Assembly: GCA_947375185.1 (NCBI GenBank)
Contig: CANCEU010000003.1
Location: 20,528-84,527, forward strand
Source of the DNA: Chitinophagaceae bacterium
GTDB lineage: Bacteria > Bacteroidota > Bacteroidia > Chitinophagales > Chitinophagaceae
Length of the DNA: 64,000 bases
Direction: 5' to 3'
The position numbers and the translations under genes are program-made. Numbering within the stretch: the stretch's first letter is position 1; the number at the start of each line of letters is the position of its first letter. The notes below the pieces were generated by a model that saw nothing but the letters and a program-made list of their open reading frames with translations, did not search any database and was not told where the DNA came from. Below, in pieces: positions 38,778 through 48,723 of the stretch.

Positions 38778-39419
38778 ATGGAAAACAATACAGCCAAACC
38801 ACTTCGTATTAGTGCGCAAATCATATCCTATGTTTTCCATCCGTTGTTTGTCCCTACATTATTTTTCCTTTATTTGGTCAAAGTGGTTCCCTATGAATTT
38901 GTAGGTATAACCGAGTGGCAATTAAAATTAAAAATATTTAGCATTTTTTGGCTAACCGCCTTTTTCCCTGCATTTGCAGTGTTCTTGTTGTGGAGATTAA
39001 AATTTAGCGAAAGTATTTTTTTAAGAACGCAAAAAGAACGTGTAATACCATATGTAATTACTATGTTTTTTTATTGGTGGATGTATTATTTGAGTCGAAC
39101 TTTTACCGATCAGCCAATAGCACTAAAATTTTTCTACTTTGGAATATTTATAGCGAGTAGTTTAGGATTAATTGCTAATAACTTTATAAAAGTAAGCTTA
39201 CACGCTATTGGGGTAAGCGGGCTATTGACTGCAGTCATATTGGTTAGTTTTCTTTATCCAATAAATAATTTTATTTGGATAATCGCTGCCGCAATGCTTG
39301 CTGGTGTTGTTGTTAGTGCTAGGATGATAGTGAGTGATCATACTAAGCAAGAACTTATTATTGGATTTGGTATTGGCATTCTTACGCAACTAATCGCTTA
39401 TTTTTGGGTATTATCATAA
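38778..39419 (+). CDS. PAP2-like integral membrane protein
   Basis: Multi-TM; VSLHAIGVSGLLTAV resembles the PAP2 SxH motif. Confidence 0.5.
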   Translation: MENNTAKPLRISAQIISYVFHPLFVPTLFFLYLVKVVPYEFVGITEWQLKLKIFSIFWLTAFFPAFAVFLLWRLKFSESIFLRTQKERVIPYVITMFFYWWMYYLSRTFTDQPIALKFFYFGIFIASSLGLIANNFIKVSLHAIGVSGLLTAVILVSFLYPINNFIWIIAAAMLAGVVVSARMIVSDHTKQELIIGFGIGILTQLIAYFWVLS

Positions 39420-39431
39420 AATGAAATAATC

Positions 39432-41756
39432 ATGTGGTATCGTCTAGGACAAAAAATTGTCAAGTATAAAGTAACTAGCTTAGTCCTATTAGCGATTGCG
39501 ACCCTTGTAATGGGATATTTTGCAGCACAGGTTAAACTAAGTTATGAGTTTACTAAAGCTATTCCCGAGGACAATCCCAAATTTATTGTTTACAAGCAGT
39601 TTGTAAAAAAGTTTGGAGTAGACGGCACCACCATGGTAGTTGGTTTTCAATCCGATAGTCTATACAATCCTGCTTTCTTTAATGCTTTTGTTGACTTACA
39701 TCAATCTATTAAATTAATTCCTGGTGTTACTGATGTGTTGAGTGTTCCATCAGCATATGATTTAAAAAAGGATAGCGTAAATACAAAATTTATTGCAGCT
39801 AAGATTTTTTCGCCACCTTATACCAATGACTCTTTACTGAAGCAACATAAAGCTGCTTTTGAAAGTATTCCCTTTTATAAAAATCTACTATACAATCCGG
39901 ATAGTCATTCGTACATGATGGCAATCAGTTTTGTGCCAGATTCCATTAATAGTGCTGCTAGATCCCATATTATTGCGGAGCTTAACAAAAAATTGGAAGC
40001 ATTTAGTAAATCTACAAATGTGGAATTACACATAAGCGGCTTGCCTTATATCAGAACAATATTAGCGGACCGAATTAAAAAAGAGATGCTTTGGTTTTTA
40101 ATAGGTTCCCTAGTTTTATGCGCTATTACGCTATTGCTTTTTTTCCGTTCTATCTCTGCTATGTTAATGAGTTTGGCAGTGGTAGCGATGGGTGTTATCT
40201 GGAGCTTTGGCACCATGGTATTATTAGGTCAAAAAATAACCTTATTAACAGCACTGATCCCACCTTTAATTGTAGTTATTGGTATTCCTAATTGTATTTA
40301 TTTTCTAAATAAATATCATACTTCCTATAAAGAAACCAATGATAAAGAATCCGCTATTATAAATATGGTTGGACGTATGGGTATTGTTACTTTATTCTGT
40401 AATATAACCGCTGCGATTGGTTTTTTTGTATTTGCATTTACCAAGAGTCCATTATTAAAAGAATTTGGTTGGGTATCTGGTATAAATATCATGGCTTTGT
40501 TTTTTATCAGTTTATTTTTTATCCCTCCTGTACTTACTTATTTAAAAGCGCCGCAGCCTAACCATGTAAAATATTTAGACAACCCATTTTTAGAAAAAGT
40601 ATTGGTTAAAATTGAGAGATGGACTTTTGTACATACTAAATGGGTTTTTGGCATTACTATTATATTTGTAATTGTTTCGGGGATGGGGTTAGCGCGCATA
40701 AAAAAGGAGGCATTTATTGTAGATGACCTTCCTAAAAAAGACAAACTATATACCGATCTTAAATGGTTTGAGCAACAAGGCGGAGGGGTAATGCCAATGG
40801 AAATTGTAGTAGATACCAAAAAGAAAAATGGTTTAGTAAGAAGTATTCATCCATTAGAAGATATTGATAGAATGCACCAATATTTAAGTGAACAACCCGA
40901 GCTAGGTAAGCCAATTGGATTGATAGAGGGAATCAAATTTGCTAAACAAACTTTTTATGATGGTGATACCTTGGCATATACTATTCCATCAGGGACAGAG
41001 ATGGCATTTATTGCGCCCTATTTAAAATTAGGGCCTAATGGGACAAATAATAAAAATGCGAATAACCCAACACAATTGCTAAATAAATTTATTGATAGTG
41101 ATAAGCGTGCAACGAGAATTAGTGTAAATATGAAAGATATTGGTAGTGCAAAATTGCCTGCTTTTTTAAACAGAGTTGACAGCGCAACAAAAGCAATTTT
41201 TGACACTAGTAAGTATGATATTCAGATTACGGGAAGTAGTGTTACCTTTTTAGAAGGAAGTAATTTTATTATTAAAGGGTTAAGCGAATCCATATTTTGG
41301 GCATTTTTATTGATAGCGATTTGTATGATTTTCTTATTTAGATCCTTTCCAATATTAATGTGTTCAATGATACCTAATATTGTGCCACTATTAATGACAG
41401 CCGGCGTTATGGGATGGGTTGGCATTTCCTTAAAACCATCAACTGTATTGGTATTTAGTGTGGCATTAGGGATTGCTATAGATGTGACTATTCGCTTTTT
41501 AGTGAATTATAAACAAGAACTACCTCGCTTAAATAATCAGGTTAACATTACTTTAGTTCAAACCATTAAGCATACTGGAATTAGCATTATCTATACCTCG
41601 TTGGTGTTGGTGGCAGGGTTTGTAATTTTTTGTTTTAGTGATTTTGGAGGTACAAAAGCACTTGGATGGTTAACCTCTTTGACACTTGTTGTAAGTACGC
41701 TTACCAATTTAATATTATTGCCAGCATTAATTAAAACATTTATAAAACAAAAATAG
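39432..41756 (+). CDS. MMPL/RND family transporter
   Basis: Duplicated RND architecture; GMARIKKEAFIVDDLPKKD; VALGIAIDVTIRFLVNYKQEL. Confidence 0.88.
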   Translation: MWYRLGQKIVKYKVTSLVLLAIATLVMGYFAAQVKLSYEFTKAIPEDNPKFIVYKQFVKKFGVDGTTMVVGFQSDSLYNPAFFNAFVDLHQSIKLIPGVTDVLSVPSAYDLKKDSVNTKFIAAKIFSPPYTNDSLLKQHKAAFESIPFYKNLLYNPDSHSYMMAISFVPDSINSAARSHIIAELNKKLEAFSKSTNVELHISGLPYIRTILADRIKKEMLWFLIGSLVLCAITLLLFFRSISAMLMSLAVVAMGVIWSFGTMVLLGQKITLLTALIPPLIVVIGIPNCIYFLNKYHTSYKETNDKESAIINMVGRMGIVTLFCNITAAIGFFVFAFTKSPLLKEFGWVSGINIMALFFISLFFIPPVLTYLKAPQPNHVKYLDNPFLEKVLVKIERWTFVHTKWVFGITIIFVIVSGMGLARIKKEAFIVDDLPKKDKLYTDLKWFEQQGGGVMPMEIVVDTKKKNGLVRSIHPLEDIDRMHQYLSEQPELGKPIGLIEGIKFAKQTFYDGDTLAYTIPSGTEMAFIAPYLKLGPNGTNNKNANNPTQLLNKFIDSDKRATRISVNMKDIGSAKLPAFLNRVDSATKAIFDTSKYDIQITGSSVTFLEGSNFIIKGLSESIFWAFLLIAICMIFLFRSFPILMCSMIPNIVPLLMTAGVMGWVGISLKPSTVLVFSVALGIAIDVTIRFLVNYKQELPRLNNQVNITLVQTIKHTGISIIYTSLVLVAGFVIFCFSDFGGTKALGWLTSLTLVVSTLTNLILLPALIKTFIKQK

Positions 41757-41784
41757 CTATGCGCTTTCGCTGCATAGCTATTTT
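41751..41784. terminator. Intrinsic terminator overlapping the MMPL stop codon
   Basis: AAATAGCTATGC-gctttcgct-GCATAGCTATTTT, 12-bp perfect stem. Confidence 0.85.
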
Positions 41785-41800
41785 ATTTCCTTTGCAATTG

Positions 41801-42937
41801 TTAGTGTAGAATATTGCTCAAGGTATCTTGTAATGCTTTTCCTCTTAATTCCTTGGCGATAATATTGCCATTTGGATCTAATAGTACATTGAATGGAATG
41901 CCTTCAATTTGGTAGGTAGATACAACTGTACTTTCCCATTTTTTCAAATCACTAATATGTTGCCAATTTAATTTATCTGCTTTAATAGCTTCTAACCAGT
42001 TTGATTTTTGATCATCTAAAGAAACACCCAATACGGTAAAGTTTTTCTTTTTAAACTTTTCATACGCAGCTACAACATTTGGATTTTCAGCTCGACATGG
42101 CCCACACCAACTTGCCCAAAAGTCAACCAATACATATTTCCCTTTTAAGCTGCTTAGGGTAATAATTTTACCAGCAGGATCTGCTAAAGCAATTTCTGGT
42201 GCCGGTTGTCCAACCGATAGGGCAGTTGTTTTAGCGTTTGTTTGTACTTGGGTATTCAACATGTTTGCAAACTGAATAAGTGGTTCCGCCTTTATTTTTT
42301 CTGCTGTTGCTTTAGCTAAAGCCAAAACTTGTGCAGTCTCCATAGATCTTAAACTTAATCCCAATAGATAATAAATCATGGCTGGGCTAGTACTGCTGTT
42401 TATGGTGCTTTGTACAAACTTATTTAAGTCTTCAATTTTTTCTACTCGTTGTTTTTGTAAAAAATAGATCGTACTGTCTTTTGCTTGTTGTTTTTGCAAA
42501 AGATCTAAACTATATAAAGTTGAAAAAATGGAAGAATCTTTCTTGCGATATTCTTTTAAAAATGAAATGAGCGCTTCGCTTGACTTAGAGCCTTTGATAG
42601 TATATGATTGATAGTTTTTCGCATCGGCATTTAATTGAATATTCTTTTCATCGTTTACAAAAAGAATTTCCATTTCTTTTTCTGTTGCAATCCGATATAT
42701 GCCTTCTTGTTTAGCAATGAAATCAAAACTATACTTTCCTTTTTCATCAAGTGTTATTGAATCCAATGTAATAATTGGCTTTTCGCCAAATGGTATTTCT
42801 TGAAGTAATAATTTTTGATTCGCAGCATTTTGAATTGTGCCCGCAATATTATATCGAGCCTCTCCGTTTTTGTTTTGGCACCCTACAAAAGAACATGCAG
42901 CAATGGCAATAACGCCAATTAGATTTTTTATTTTCAT
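41801..42937 (-). CDS. TlpA-like thiol-disulfide oxidoreductase with DUF4369-like N-terminus, lipoprotein
   Basis: Lipobox AACSFVGC; VDFWASWCGPCRAENP. Confidence 0.9.
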   Translation of the reverse strand: MKIKNLIGVIAIAACSFVGCQNKNGEARYNIAGTIQNAANQKLLLQEIPFGEKPIITLDSITLDEKGKYSFDFIAKQEGIYRIATEKEMEILFVNDEKNIQLNADAKNYQSYTIKGSKSSEALISFLKEYRKKDSSIFSTLYSLDLLQKQQAKDSTIYFLQKQRVEKIEDLNKFVQSTINSSTSPAMIYYLLGLSLRSMETAQVLALAKATAEKIKAEPLIQFANMLNTQVQTNAKTTALSVGQPAPEIALADPAGKIITLSSLKGKYVLVDFWASWCGPCRAENPNVVAAYEKFKKKNFTVLGVSLDDQKSNWLEAIKADKLNWQHISDLKKWESTVVSTYQIEGIPFNVLLDPNGNIIAKELRGKALQDTLSNILH

Positions 42938-42943
42938 TATTGT

Positions 42944-44389
42944 TTATTTAGACAACTGCACTTCTAGCAATTGTGTTGTTATTTTGGGGTCTGCTTTTCC
43001 TTTACTCAGTTTTTTCACTTCACCTACAAACAGACCTATTAAACCTTTCTTTCCTTTTTTATATTCGGCAACCTTATCTGGGTTGGCTAATAATACTTGT
43101 TCTACCCAGTCATTAATTTCGTCGGATGAATTGGTTTGAAGTAAATTATTTTCAAGTGCATATTGAGTAGGGCTCTGAGGCGTCTCCATAATTGCTTTGA
43201 AAACCTTTCCTGACGCAACAGAAAAATTCAATTTTCCTTGGTCTACTAAATTTAATAATTCAACTAAGTGAGGTATAGCGATTGCTATAGTGTTATAATT
43301 AGTATGGTGTTCATTTAGGTATTCTCTAATTGGGCCAATGATCCAATTAGCTGCTGCCTTGTAATGACTTGTTTGTTTAGTCCATGCAATGTAAAAATCC
43401 GCTTCGTCCTTGTGTTCGCATAATTGATTGATATCATATTCAGTAAGTCCATACTTGCTTTTCCATTCAACTTTCAATTCATTTGGTAATGCAGGTAAAT
43501 TAGCGCTAATACTTTCTATATAATCCTTAGTCAAATGAAAGGGCGCTAAATCTGGATCCGGGAAATACCTATAGTCATTAGCGTCTTCCTTATCCCTGAT
43601 TGAAAAGGTAGTATCATTATTAGCGTCAAAACTACGGGTTTGTTGAATAATGGTCCCTCCTGTTTCTTTTAGTTCGATTAATCTTTCTATTTCGTATTCA
43701 ATCGCTTTTTTAATATTTCGAATTGAATTCAAATTTTTTACTTCAACTTTTGTTCCTAGCGTGGTTTCTCCTTTTAATCTTACTGAAATATTAGCATCAC
43801 ATCTTAAACTACCTTCTTCCATATTCCCATCACAAACGCCTAACCATCTTACTAGCTTTCGCACTTCTGTTACATATAAAAATGCATCCTCGGCCGAATG
43901 AATACAAGGTTCCGTTACCATTTCAATTAATGGGGTACCTGCACGATTCAAATCAATTAGTGTATCAGTAGGAGAGATGTCATGAATGCTTTTCCCCGCA
44001 TCTTCCTCTAAATGAATTCGATTTAATTGAATTGTTTTTTCTCCTTCATTTGTTTGTATAACTACATTGCCCCCCACACATATGGGAGTAGTATGTTGTG
44101 ATATTTGGTAGCCTTTTGGTAAGTCAGGATAAAAATAATTTTTACGCGCAAAATAATTGTCTTCGGCAATTGCACATCCACAAGCCAATCCCATTTTAAT
44201 AGCATACTCAACAGCCTTCTTATTTGTTTTAGGAAGCGTACCAGGATGTCCCATGGTGATTGGGCTTATATGTGTATTAGGTTCTGCACCAAAACTAGTT
44301 GCATCGCCGCAAAACAATTTACTATTGGTCGATAATTGTGCATGTATTTCGAGGCCAATAACTGCTTCGTATTTATCCATATTTGCCAT
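42944..44389 (-). CDS. gatB: Aspartyl/glutamyl-tRNA(Asn/Gln) amidotransferase subunit B
   Basis: YEAVIGLEIHAQLSTNSKLFCGD; DLNRAGTPLIEMVTEP; RYFPDPDLAP. Confidence 0.95.
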   Translation of the reverse strand: MANMDKYEAVIGLEIHAQLSTNSKLFCGDATSFGAEPNTHISPITMGHPGTLPKTNKKAVEYAIKMGLACGCAIAEDNYFARKNYFYPDLPKGYQISQHTTPICVGGNVVIQTNEGEKTIQLNRIHLEEDAGKSIHDISPTDTLIDLNRAGTPLIEMVTEPCIHSAEDAFLYVTEVRKLVRWLGVCDGNMEEGSLRCDANISVRLKGETTLGTKVEVKNLNSIRNIKKAIEYEIERLIELKETGGTIIQQTRSFDANNDTTFSIRDKEDANDYRYFPDPDLAPFHLTKDYIESISANLPALPNELKVEWKSKYGLTEYDINQLCEHKDEADFYIAWTKQTSHYKAAANWIIGPIREYLNEHHTNYNTIAIAIPHLVELLNLVDQGKLNFSVASGKVFKAIMETPQSPTQYALENNLLQTNSSDEINDWVEQVLLANPDKVAEYKKGKKGLIGLFVGEVKKLSKGKADPKITTQLLEVQLSK

Positions 44390-44393
44390 GTAG

Positions 44394-44401
44394 CAAAAAT
44401 A
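44394..44401 (-). promoter_or_regulatory. Bacteroidota -7 element TATTTTTG for gatB
   Basis: Perfect TAnnTTTG on minus strand, 4 nt before ATG 44389. Confidence 0.45.
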
Positions 44402-44441
44402 CAAGAAATGGCTCATTTAAAGCCCCTTTAATCGGGTACAA

Positions 44442-44470
44442 AAATGCCCTCAATTTAGTTGAGGGCATTT
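44442..44470. terminator. Intrinsic terminator
   Basis: AAATGCCCTCAA-tttag-TTGAGGGCATTT. Confidence 0.8.
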
Positions 44471-44518
44471 GGGATTGAATAATTGGCGAATCAGCCCCAA
44501 TTAATAATTTAAAGGCTT

Positions 44519-45736
44519 CTATAAATCAGCCGATTTTAGCTTTTTTGGGATTTTAACTTCTATCTTCTTTTTTTCACCATTTCTTTGAACTGTAAATTTT
44601 AAAATCTGCCCTTCTTGTAAGTAATTCCATTTTAAGTCATTCACATCTGTTACTTTGTTTTCATCAAATTGAATGATGATGTCATTCGATTTTAATCCAC
44701 CCTTTTCAGCAGGAGAGCCAGCGGTAATACTTTTGATTTTAACACCATCTCCTGATTCAGTGTCTTCAATCGAAATACCCAGCTTCGGTTTTTTATTGAT
44801 GCGCGCATTTAGTGCATCTAATTCAGGCATTTCAAAATTAAAATTTTGATCAGGACTTATTCTAAACCCACGACCTAAATTAAATGGTCGGGGTGCATTT
44901 AATGCTTTGTTTTTTGCAAGTGTTGATGTTGTTGTTTGTTCTTTACCTTCTCTTATAAAAGTAATTGTTACTTTGTCATCAGCTTTGAATGATCCAATTG
45001 CTTCGTAAAGTGACTTAGGTCCGTCAATAATTTTATCATTTACCTTACTTATAATGTCGTCTTTTTTTAATCCCGCTTTTTCAGCTGGACTTCCTTCACT
45101 CACTGTATTTATCTTGGCACCTTTTTCGTTCTCTTCACTTATAACACCTAAAAACGCTTTGTTGGTAGGAGGTGCCGGAGGTGTAACCATGTCTAAAACA
45201 TCATCGCTACCCATTCCATCTTCATCATGTGAATCATTATCTTCCCTAATTTCTTCGATGATTATTTTTTTTGGCGCGCCTTTTCCTACAAAAGGTTTAG
45301 ACATCATTTTTAATCTAGGATCATTTTTATCAGCAGGCTTCCCATTGATTGTTATTTTATCACCATCAATTACTATTGATAAATTTATTTTTTTGTTAAT
45401 TGTGGTATCATTGTCTCCATTAATTATGGTTTCAATTGAACTTTCATTTATAGTTGGATTATACTTTTCCTTGAGTATAATTTCAACAACACCTTTTTCG
45501 CCTTTTTTACCGTATTTTTTTGTTGCCTTGGCACCTTTAAGCACATTAACAGATTCAATCTTGTTTGGATCAAAATCGTCCATTTTTGCAGCTTCCGAAA
45601 TAACACCATTAACTACGATTAATGGGTTTTCTGCATTCGCCTTAACCGATTTGTTAATGACAATTACTTCTTTTTGTGCAGTTACTGTTGAAGTAATAAG
45701 CACCATCATTCCTAATCCTAATATTATTTTTTTCAT
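44519..45736 (-). CDS. Exported protein with TonB plug-like segment followed by two PDZ domains
   Basis: PLIVVNGVISEAAKMDDFDPNKIESVNVLKGAKATKKYGKKGEKGVVEIILK; PDZ: KAFLGVISEENEKGAKINTVSEGSPAEKAGLKKDDIISKVN and KLGISIEDTESGDGVKIKSITAGSPAEKGGLKSNDIIIQFD. Confidence 0.85.
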   Translation of the reverse strand: MKKIILGLGMMVLITSTVTAQKEVIVINKSVKANAENPLIVVNGVISEAAKMDDFDPNKIESVNVLKGAKATKKYGKKGEKGVVEIILKEKYNPTINESSIETIINGDNDTTINKKINLSIVIDGDKITINGKPADKNDPRLKMMSKPFVGKGAPKKIIIEEIREDNDSHDEDGMGSDDVLDMVTPPAPPTNKAFLGVISEENEKGAKINTVSEGSPAEKAGLKKDDIISKVNDKIIDGPKSLYEAIGSFKADDKVTITFIREGKEQTTTSTLAKNKALNAPRPFNLGRGFRISPDQNFNFEMPELDALNARINKKPKLGISIEDTESGDGVKIKSITAGSPAEKGGLKSNDIIIQFDENKVTDVNDLKWNYLQEGQILKFTVQRNGEKKKIEVKIPKKLKSADL

Positions 45737-45842
45737 ACACTTTGATTTAATACGAAATATTTTGTAGATCAAAAATAAGGAAATATTTTAACTACGAAAC
45801 AATTCGGAAATGTTAAATTTTATAAAAAATCAGTTCATTAAA

Positions 45843-45871
45843 AAGGCCTTAGCTGTTTAAACTAAGGCCTT
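45843..45871. terminator. Intrinsic terminator (AAGGCCTTAG/CTAAGGCCTT)
   Basis: 10-bp perfect stem, loop ctgtttaaa. Confidence 0.7.
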
Positions 45872-45904
45872 GAATTTCAATTATTTATTTGAAAAAATGA
45901 CTCA

Positions 45905-48598
45905 TTAAAGCATTGAACTCACTGCTTCAATTACCTTATCTAACTGAGTGGCATCCTGCCCCCCAGCTGAGGCTAATGTTTTTTGGCCACCTCCGCCACC
46001 TTTAATTAAACCTGCTATTTTTTCTTTAATGATTTGTGGAGCCTGCCATCCTTTTTCTTGAACCAGATTTTCACTTATTGACAACACCACAGCTGCTTTT
46101 GCTTCTATTTCATTTACCAATACAATCACTGATTTGCTTTGAGTTGAAGCTAATAATTGTGCCAATTTTTTCAAATTGTCAGCACTATTTAAATTTACTT
46201 TAGCACCTAAAAACGCAATTCCATTTTTATCAATAAATTGATTTGTGTAGGTATCCACCAAGCTATTTACTAATTGGGCTTCCTGACTTTCTAATTTTTT
46301 ATGCAATTCTTTTTGAGTTGCTTGTAATGCTGCAATGGTATCATTCAAGACATCCACCGAGGAGTTTTCATTCCAGTCAGGTGTTGTAAATGAAGTTGAT
46401 AATTTAGTAGCTATAGTTGCACATGCTTCTGTTAATTGTACAATTTGCTTATGTAATTTTTCATTGACAGCAGTTAAAAATAAATTTGCTGCCTTGCCCA
46501 CTACTGCTTCAATTCTTCTGACTCCCGCTGCTACCGAAGATTCTGCTTTTAAAATAAAGTTTCCAATCTCTCCTGTATAACCTACATGGGTACCTCCACA
46601 TAATTCGATAGAATAGGACGGGTCCATTACAACTACACGTACCTTGTCTCCATATTTCTCTCCGAACAACGCCATTGCGCCTAGTGCGATGGCTTCATCC
46701 TTGCTCATTTCATTAATTACGACAGGTACATTTTCTTTTATTTTCTCATTTACCATTTTCTCTACAGCAGCAATTTCAATTGCTGTCATCTTTGCAAAAT
46801 GTGAAAAGTCAAAACGTAATTGTTCATTATTTACCAAGCTGCCTTTTTGGGCAACATGCATTCCTAATACATTTCGCAATGCAGCATGAAGCAAGTGTGT
46901 TGCAGAGTGATGTGCAGTTGTGTTTTTTCTTAAGTTAATATCTACATTCGCTTTTACGGTAATTCCAATATTTGCAGGAAGGGTATCTGTGAAATGAATA
47001 AATAAATTATTTTCTTTTTTGGTATCAGTCACTGCTAACTTAGTTCCGTCTTCAAATTCGAAAATACCTTTATCACCAACCTGTCCTCCACTTTCTGCAT
47101 AAAACGGAGTAGTTGCCAATACCCATTGGTAGGCTTCCTTCCCTTTTGCTTTTACATTTCGGTATTTCACAATTTTAGTATCGGCAACTGTATCAGTATA
47201 TCCAATGAACTTGGTTTCAATATCTTCACCCACTTGTATCCAATCACCTGTATCAATGGCAGTAGCTGCACGGCTTCGGTCTTTTTGTTGTTGCATTTCT
47301 TTTTCAAATCCCTCTTCGTCTACATTTAATCCATGCTCACTAGCAATTAAACGTGTTAAGTCAACTGGAAAACCATAAGTATCGAATAATTCAAATACCA
47401 ATTTGCCTTCAATTGTTTGTCCTTTGCTATGTGTATTGGTTATGTCATCAATTCGCTTTAAACCTTTCTCTAAAGTTCTTAAAAATCCTTCCTCTTCTTC
47501 TTTAACTACTTTACTTACAAATTCTAATTGACTATTCAATTCTGGGAAAACATGTTCAAATTGTTTCGCAAGCAATGGCATTAACTGATGTAGCAATGGT
47601 TGCTTATAATCCAGATAAGAATAATAATATCTAACGGCTCGTCTTAAAATTCTTCTTATAACATAGCCAGCTCCTGTGTTGGCAGGTAGTTGTCCATCCG
47701 CAATAGTAAAAGCAATTGCACGAATATGGTCTGCAATGACTCTGAATGCCACGGCTTGCTTGCTATCGCTAAAATCATAAGTTTGACCTGTTAATTGTGC
47801 TACCATGTCAATTGTTCCTGTAAATACATCGGTATCATAATTGCTTTTCTTTCCTTGTATTACGCGCACTAAGCGCTCAAATCCCATTCCTGTATCAACA
47901 TGCTTTGCAGGCAATGGTTCAAGGCTACCATCTTTTTTACGATTGTATTGGATAAATACATTGTTCCAAATTTCAATTACTTGTGGATGATCTTTGTTTA
48001 CTAAATCACGTCCTGGTATTTTAGCAATTTCTTCCTCTGATCTCATGTCAACATGTACTTCACTACAAGGACCACATGGCCCAGTGTCACCCATTTCCCA
48101 GAAATTATCTTTTTTAGTTCCATAAATAATTTTTTCTTCGGGCACCCATTTTCTCCATTCTGCTAATGCAATACTTGATTGAGGTAAATTTTCTGCAGGA
48201 TCTCCTTCAAAAACAGATACGTATAATCGAGCAGGATCTAATTTATATACTTTGGTTAATAATTCCCAAGACCATGCTATTGCTTCAGCTTTAAAATAAT
48301 TTCCAAAACTCCAGTTGCCTAGCATTTCAAACATGGTATGATGATAAGTGTCAACGCCCACTTCTTCCAGATCATTATGCTTACCACTTACTCTTAAACA
48401 TTTTTGAGTATCAGCAATTCGTGCATGTGCAGGAACTTGATTTCCTAAAAAATAATCTTTAAACTGATTCATCCCCGCATTCGTAAATAATAGGGTAGGA
48501 TCATTTTTTACAACAATAGGTGCTGATGGCACAATGGCATGGCCCTTGGATGCAAAAAAATCTAAAAACTGTTGTCTAATTTCTGAACTTGTCATCAT
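45905..48598 (-). CDS. alaS: Alanyl-tRNA synthetase
   Basis: SSEIRQQFLDFFASKGHAIVPSAPIV; HHSATHLLHAALRNVLG; ELCGGTHV. Confidence 0.97.
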   Translation of the reverse strand: MMTSSEIRQQFLDFFASKGHAIVPSAPIVVKNDPTLLFTNAGMNQFKDYFLGNQVPAHARIADTQKCLRVSGKHNDLEEVGVDTYHHTMFEMLGNWSFGNYFKAEAIAWSWELLTKVYKLDPARLYVSVFEGDPAENLPQSSIALAEWRKWVPEEKIIYGTKKDNFWEMGDTGPCGPCSEVHVDMRSEEEIAKIPGRDLVNKDHPQVIEIWNNVFIQYNRKKDGSLEPLPAKHVDTGMGFERLVRVIQGKKSNYDTDVFTGTIDMVAQLTGQTYDFSDSKQAVAFRVIADHIRAIAFTIADGQLPANTGAGYVIRRILRRAVRYYYSYLDYKQPLLHQLMPLLAKQFEHVFPELNSQLEFVSKVVKEEEEGFLRTLEKGLKRIDDITNTHSKGQTIEGKLVFELFDTYGFPVDLTRLIASEHGLNVDEEGFEKEMQQQKDRSRAATAIDTGDWIQVGEDIETKFIGYTDTVADTKIVKYRNVKAKGKEAYQWVLATTPFYAESGGQVGDKGIFEFEDGTKLAVTDTKKENNLFIHFTDTLPANIGITVKANVDINLRKNTTAHHSATHLLHAALRNVLGMHVAQKGSLVNNEQLRFDFSHFAKMTAIEIAAVEKMVNEKIKENVPVVINEMSKDEAIALGAMALFGEKYGDKVRVVVMDPSYSIELCGGTHVGYTGEIGNFILKAESSVAAGVRRIEAVVGKAANLFLTAVNEKLHKQIVQLTEACATIATKLSTSFTTPDWNENSSVDVLNDTIAALQATQKELHKKLESQEAQLVNSLVDTYTNQFIDKNGIAFLGAKVNLNSADNLKKLAQLLASTQSKSVIVLVNEIEAKAAVVLSISENLVQEKGWQAPQIIKEKIAGLIKGGGGGQKTLASAGGQDATQLDKVIEAVSSML

Positions 48599-48723
48599 GG
48601 ATCGGAATTTTAAGCGATTTCTTCCTTAATAAGCTATATTTGTAAAGTTTTTTAAGGAGCTTCAAAGGTAAGGAAATAGGCCCTTTTTTAATGAAAAATA
48701 TACCTAATAATAAGGCTAGATAG

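Noticed and set aside
45054-45767. 237-aa plus-strand ORF antisense to the plug-PDZ gene
   Set aside because: Ser/Leu/Ile/Phe-rich shadow ORF on the opposite strand of a well-supported coding gene; no recognisable domain.
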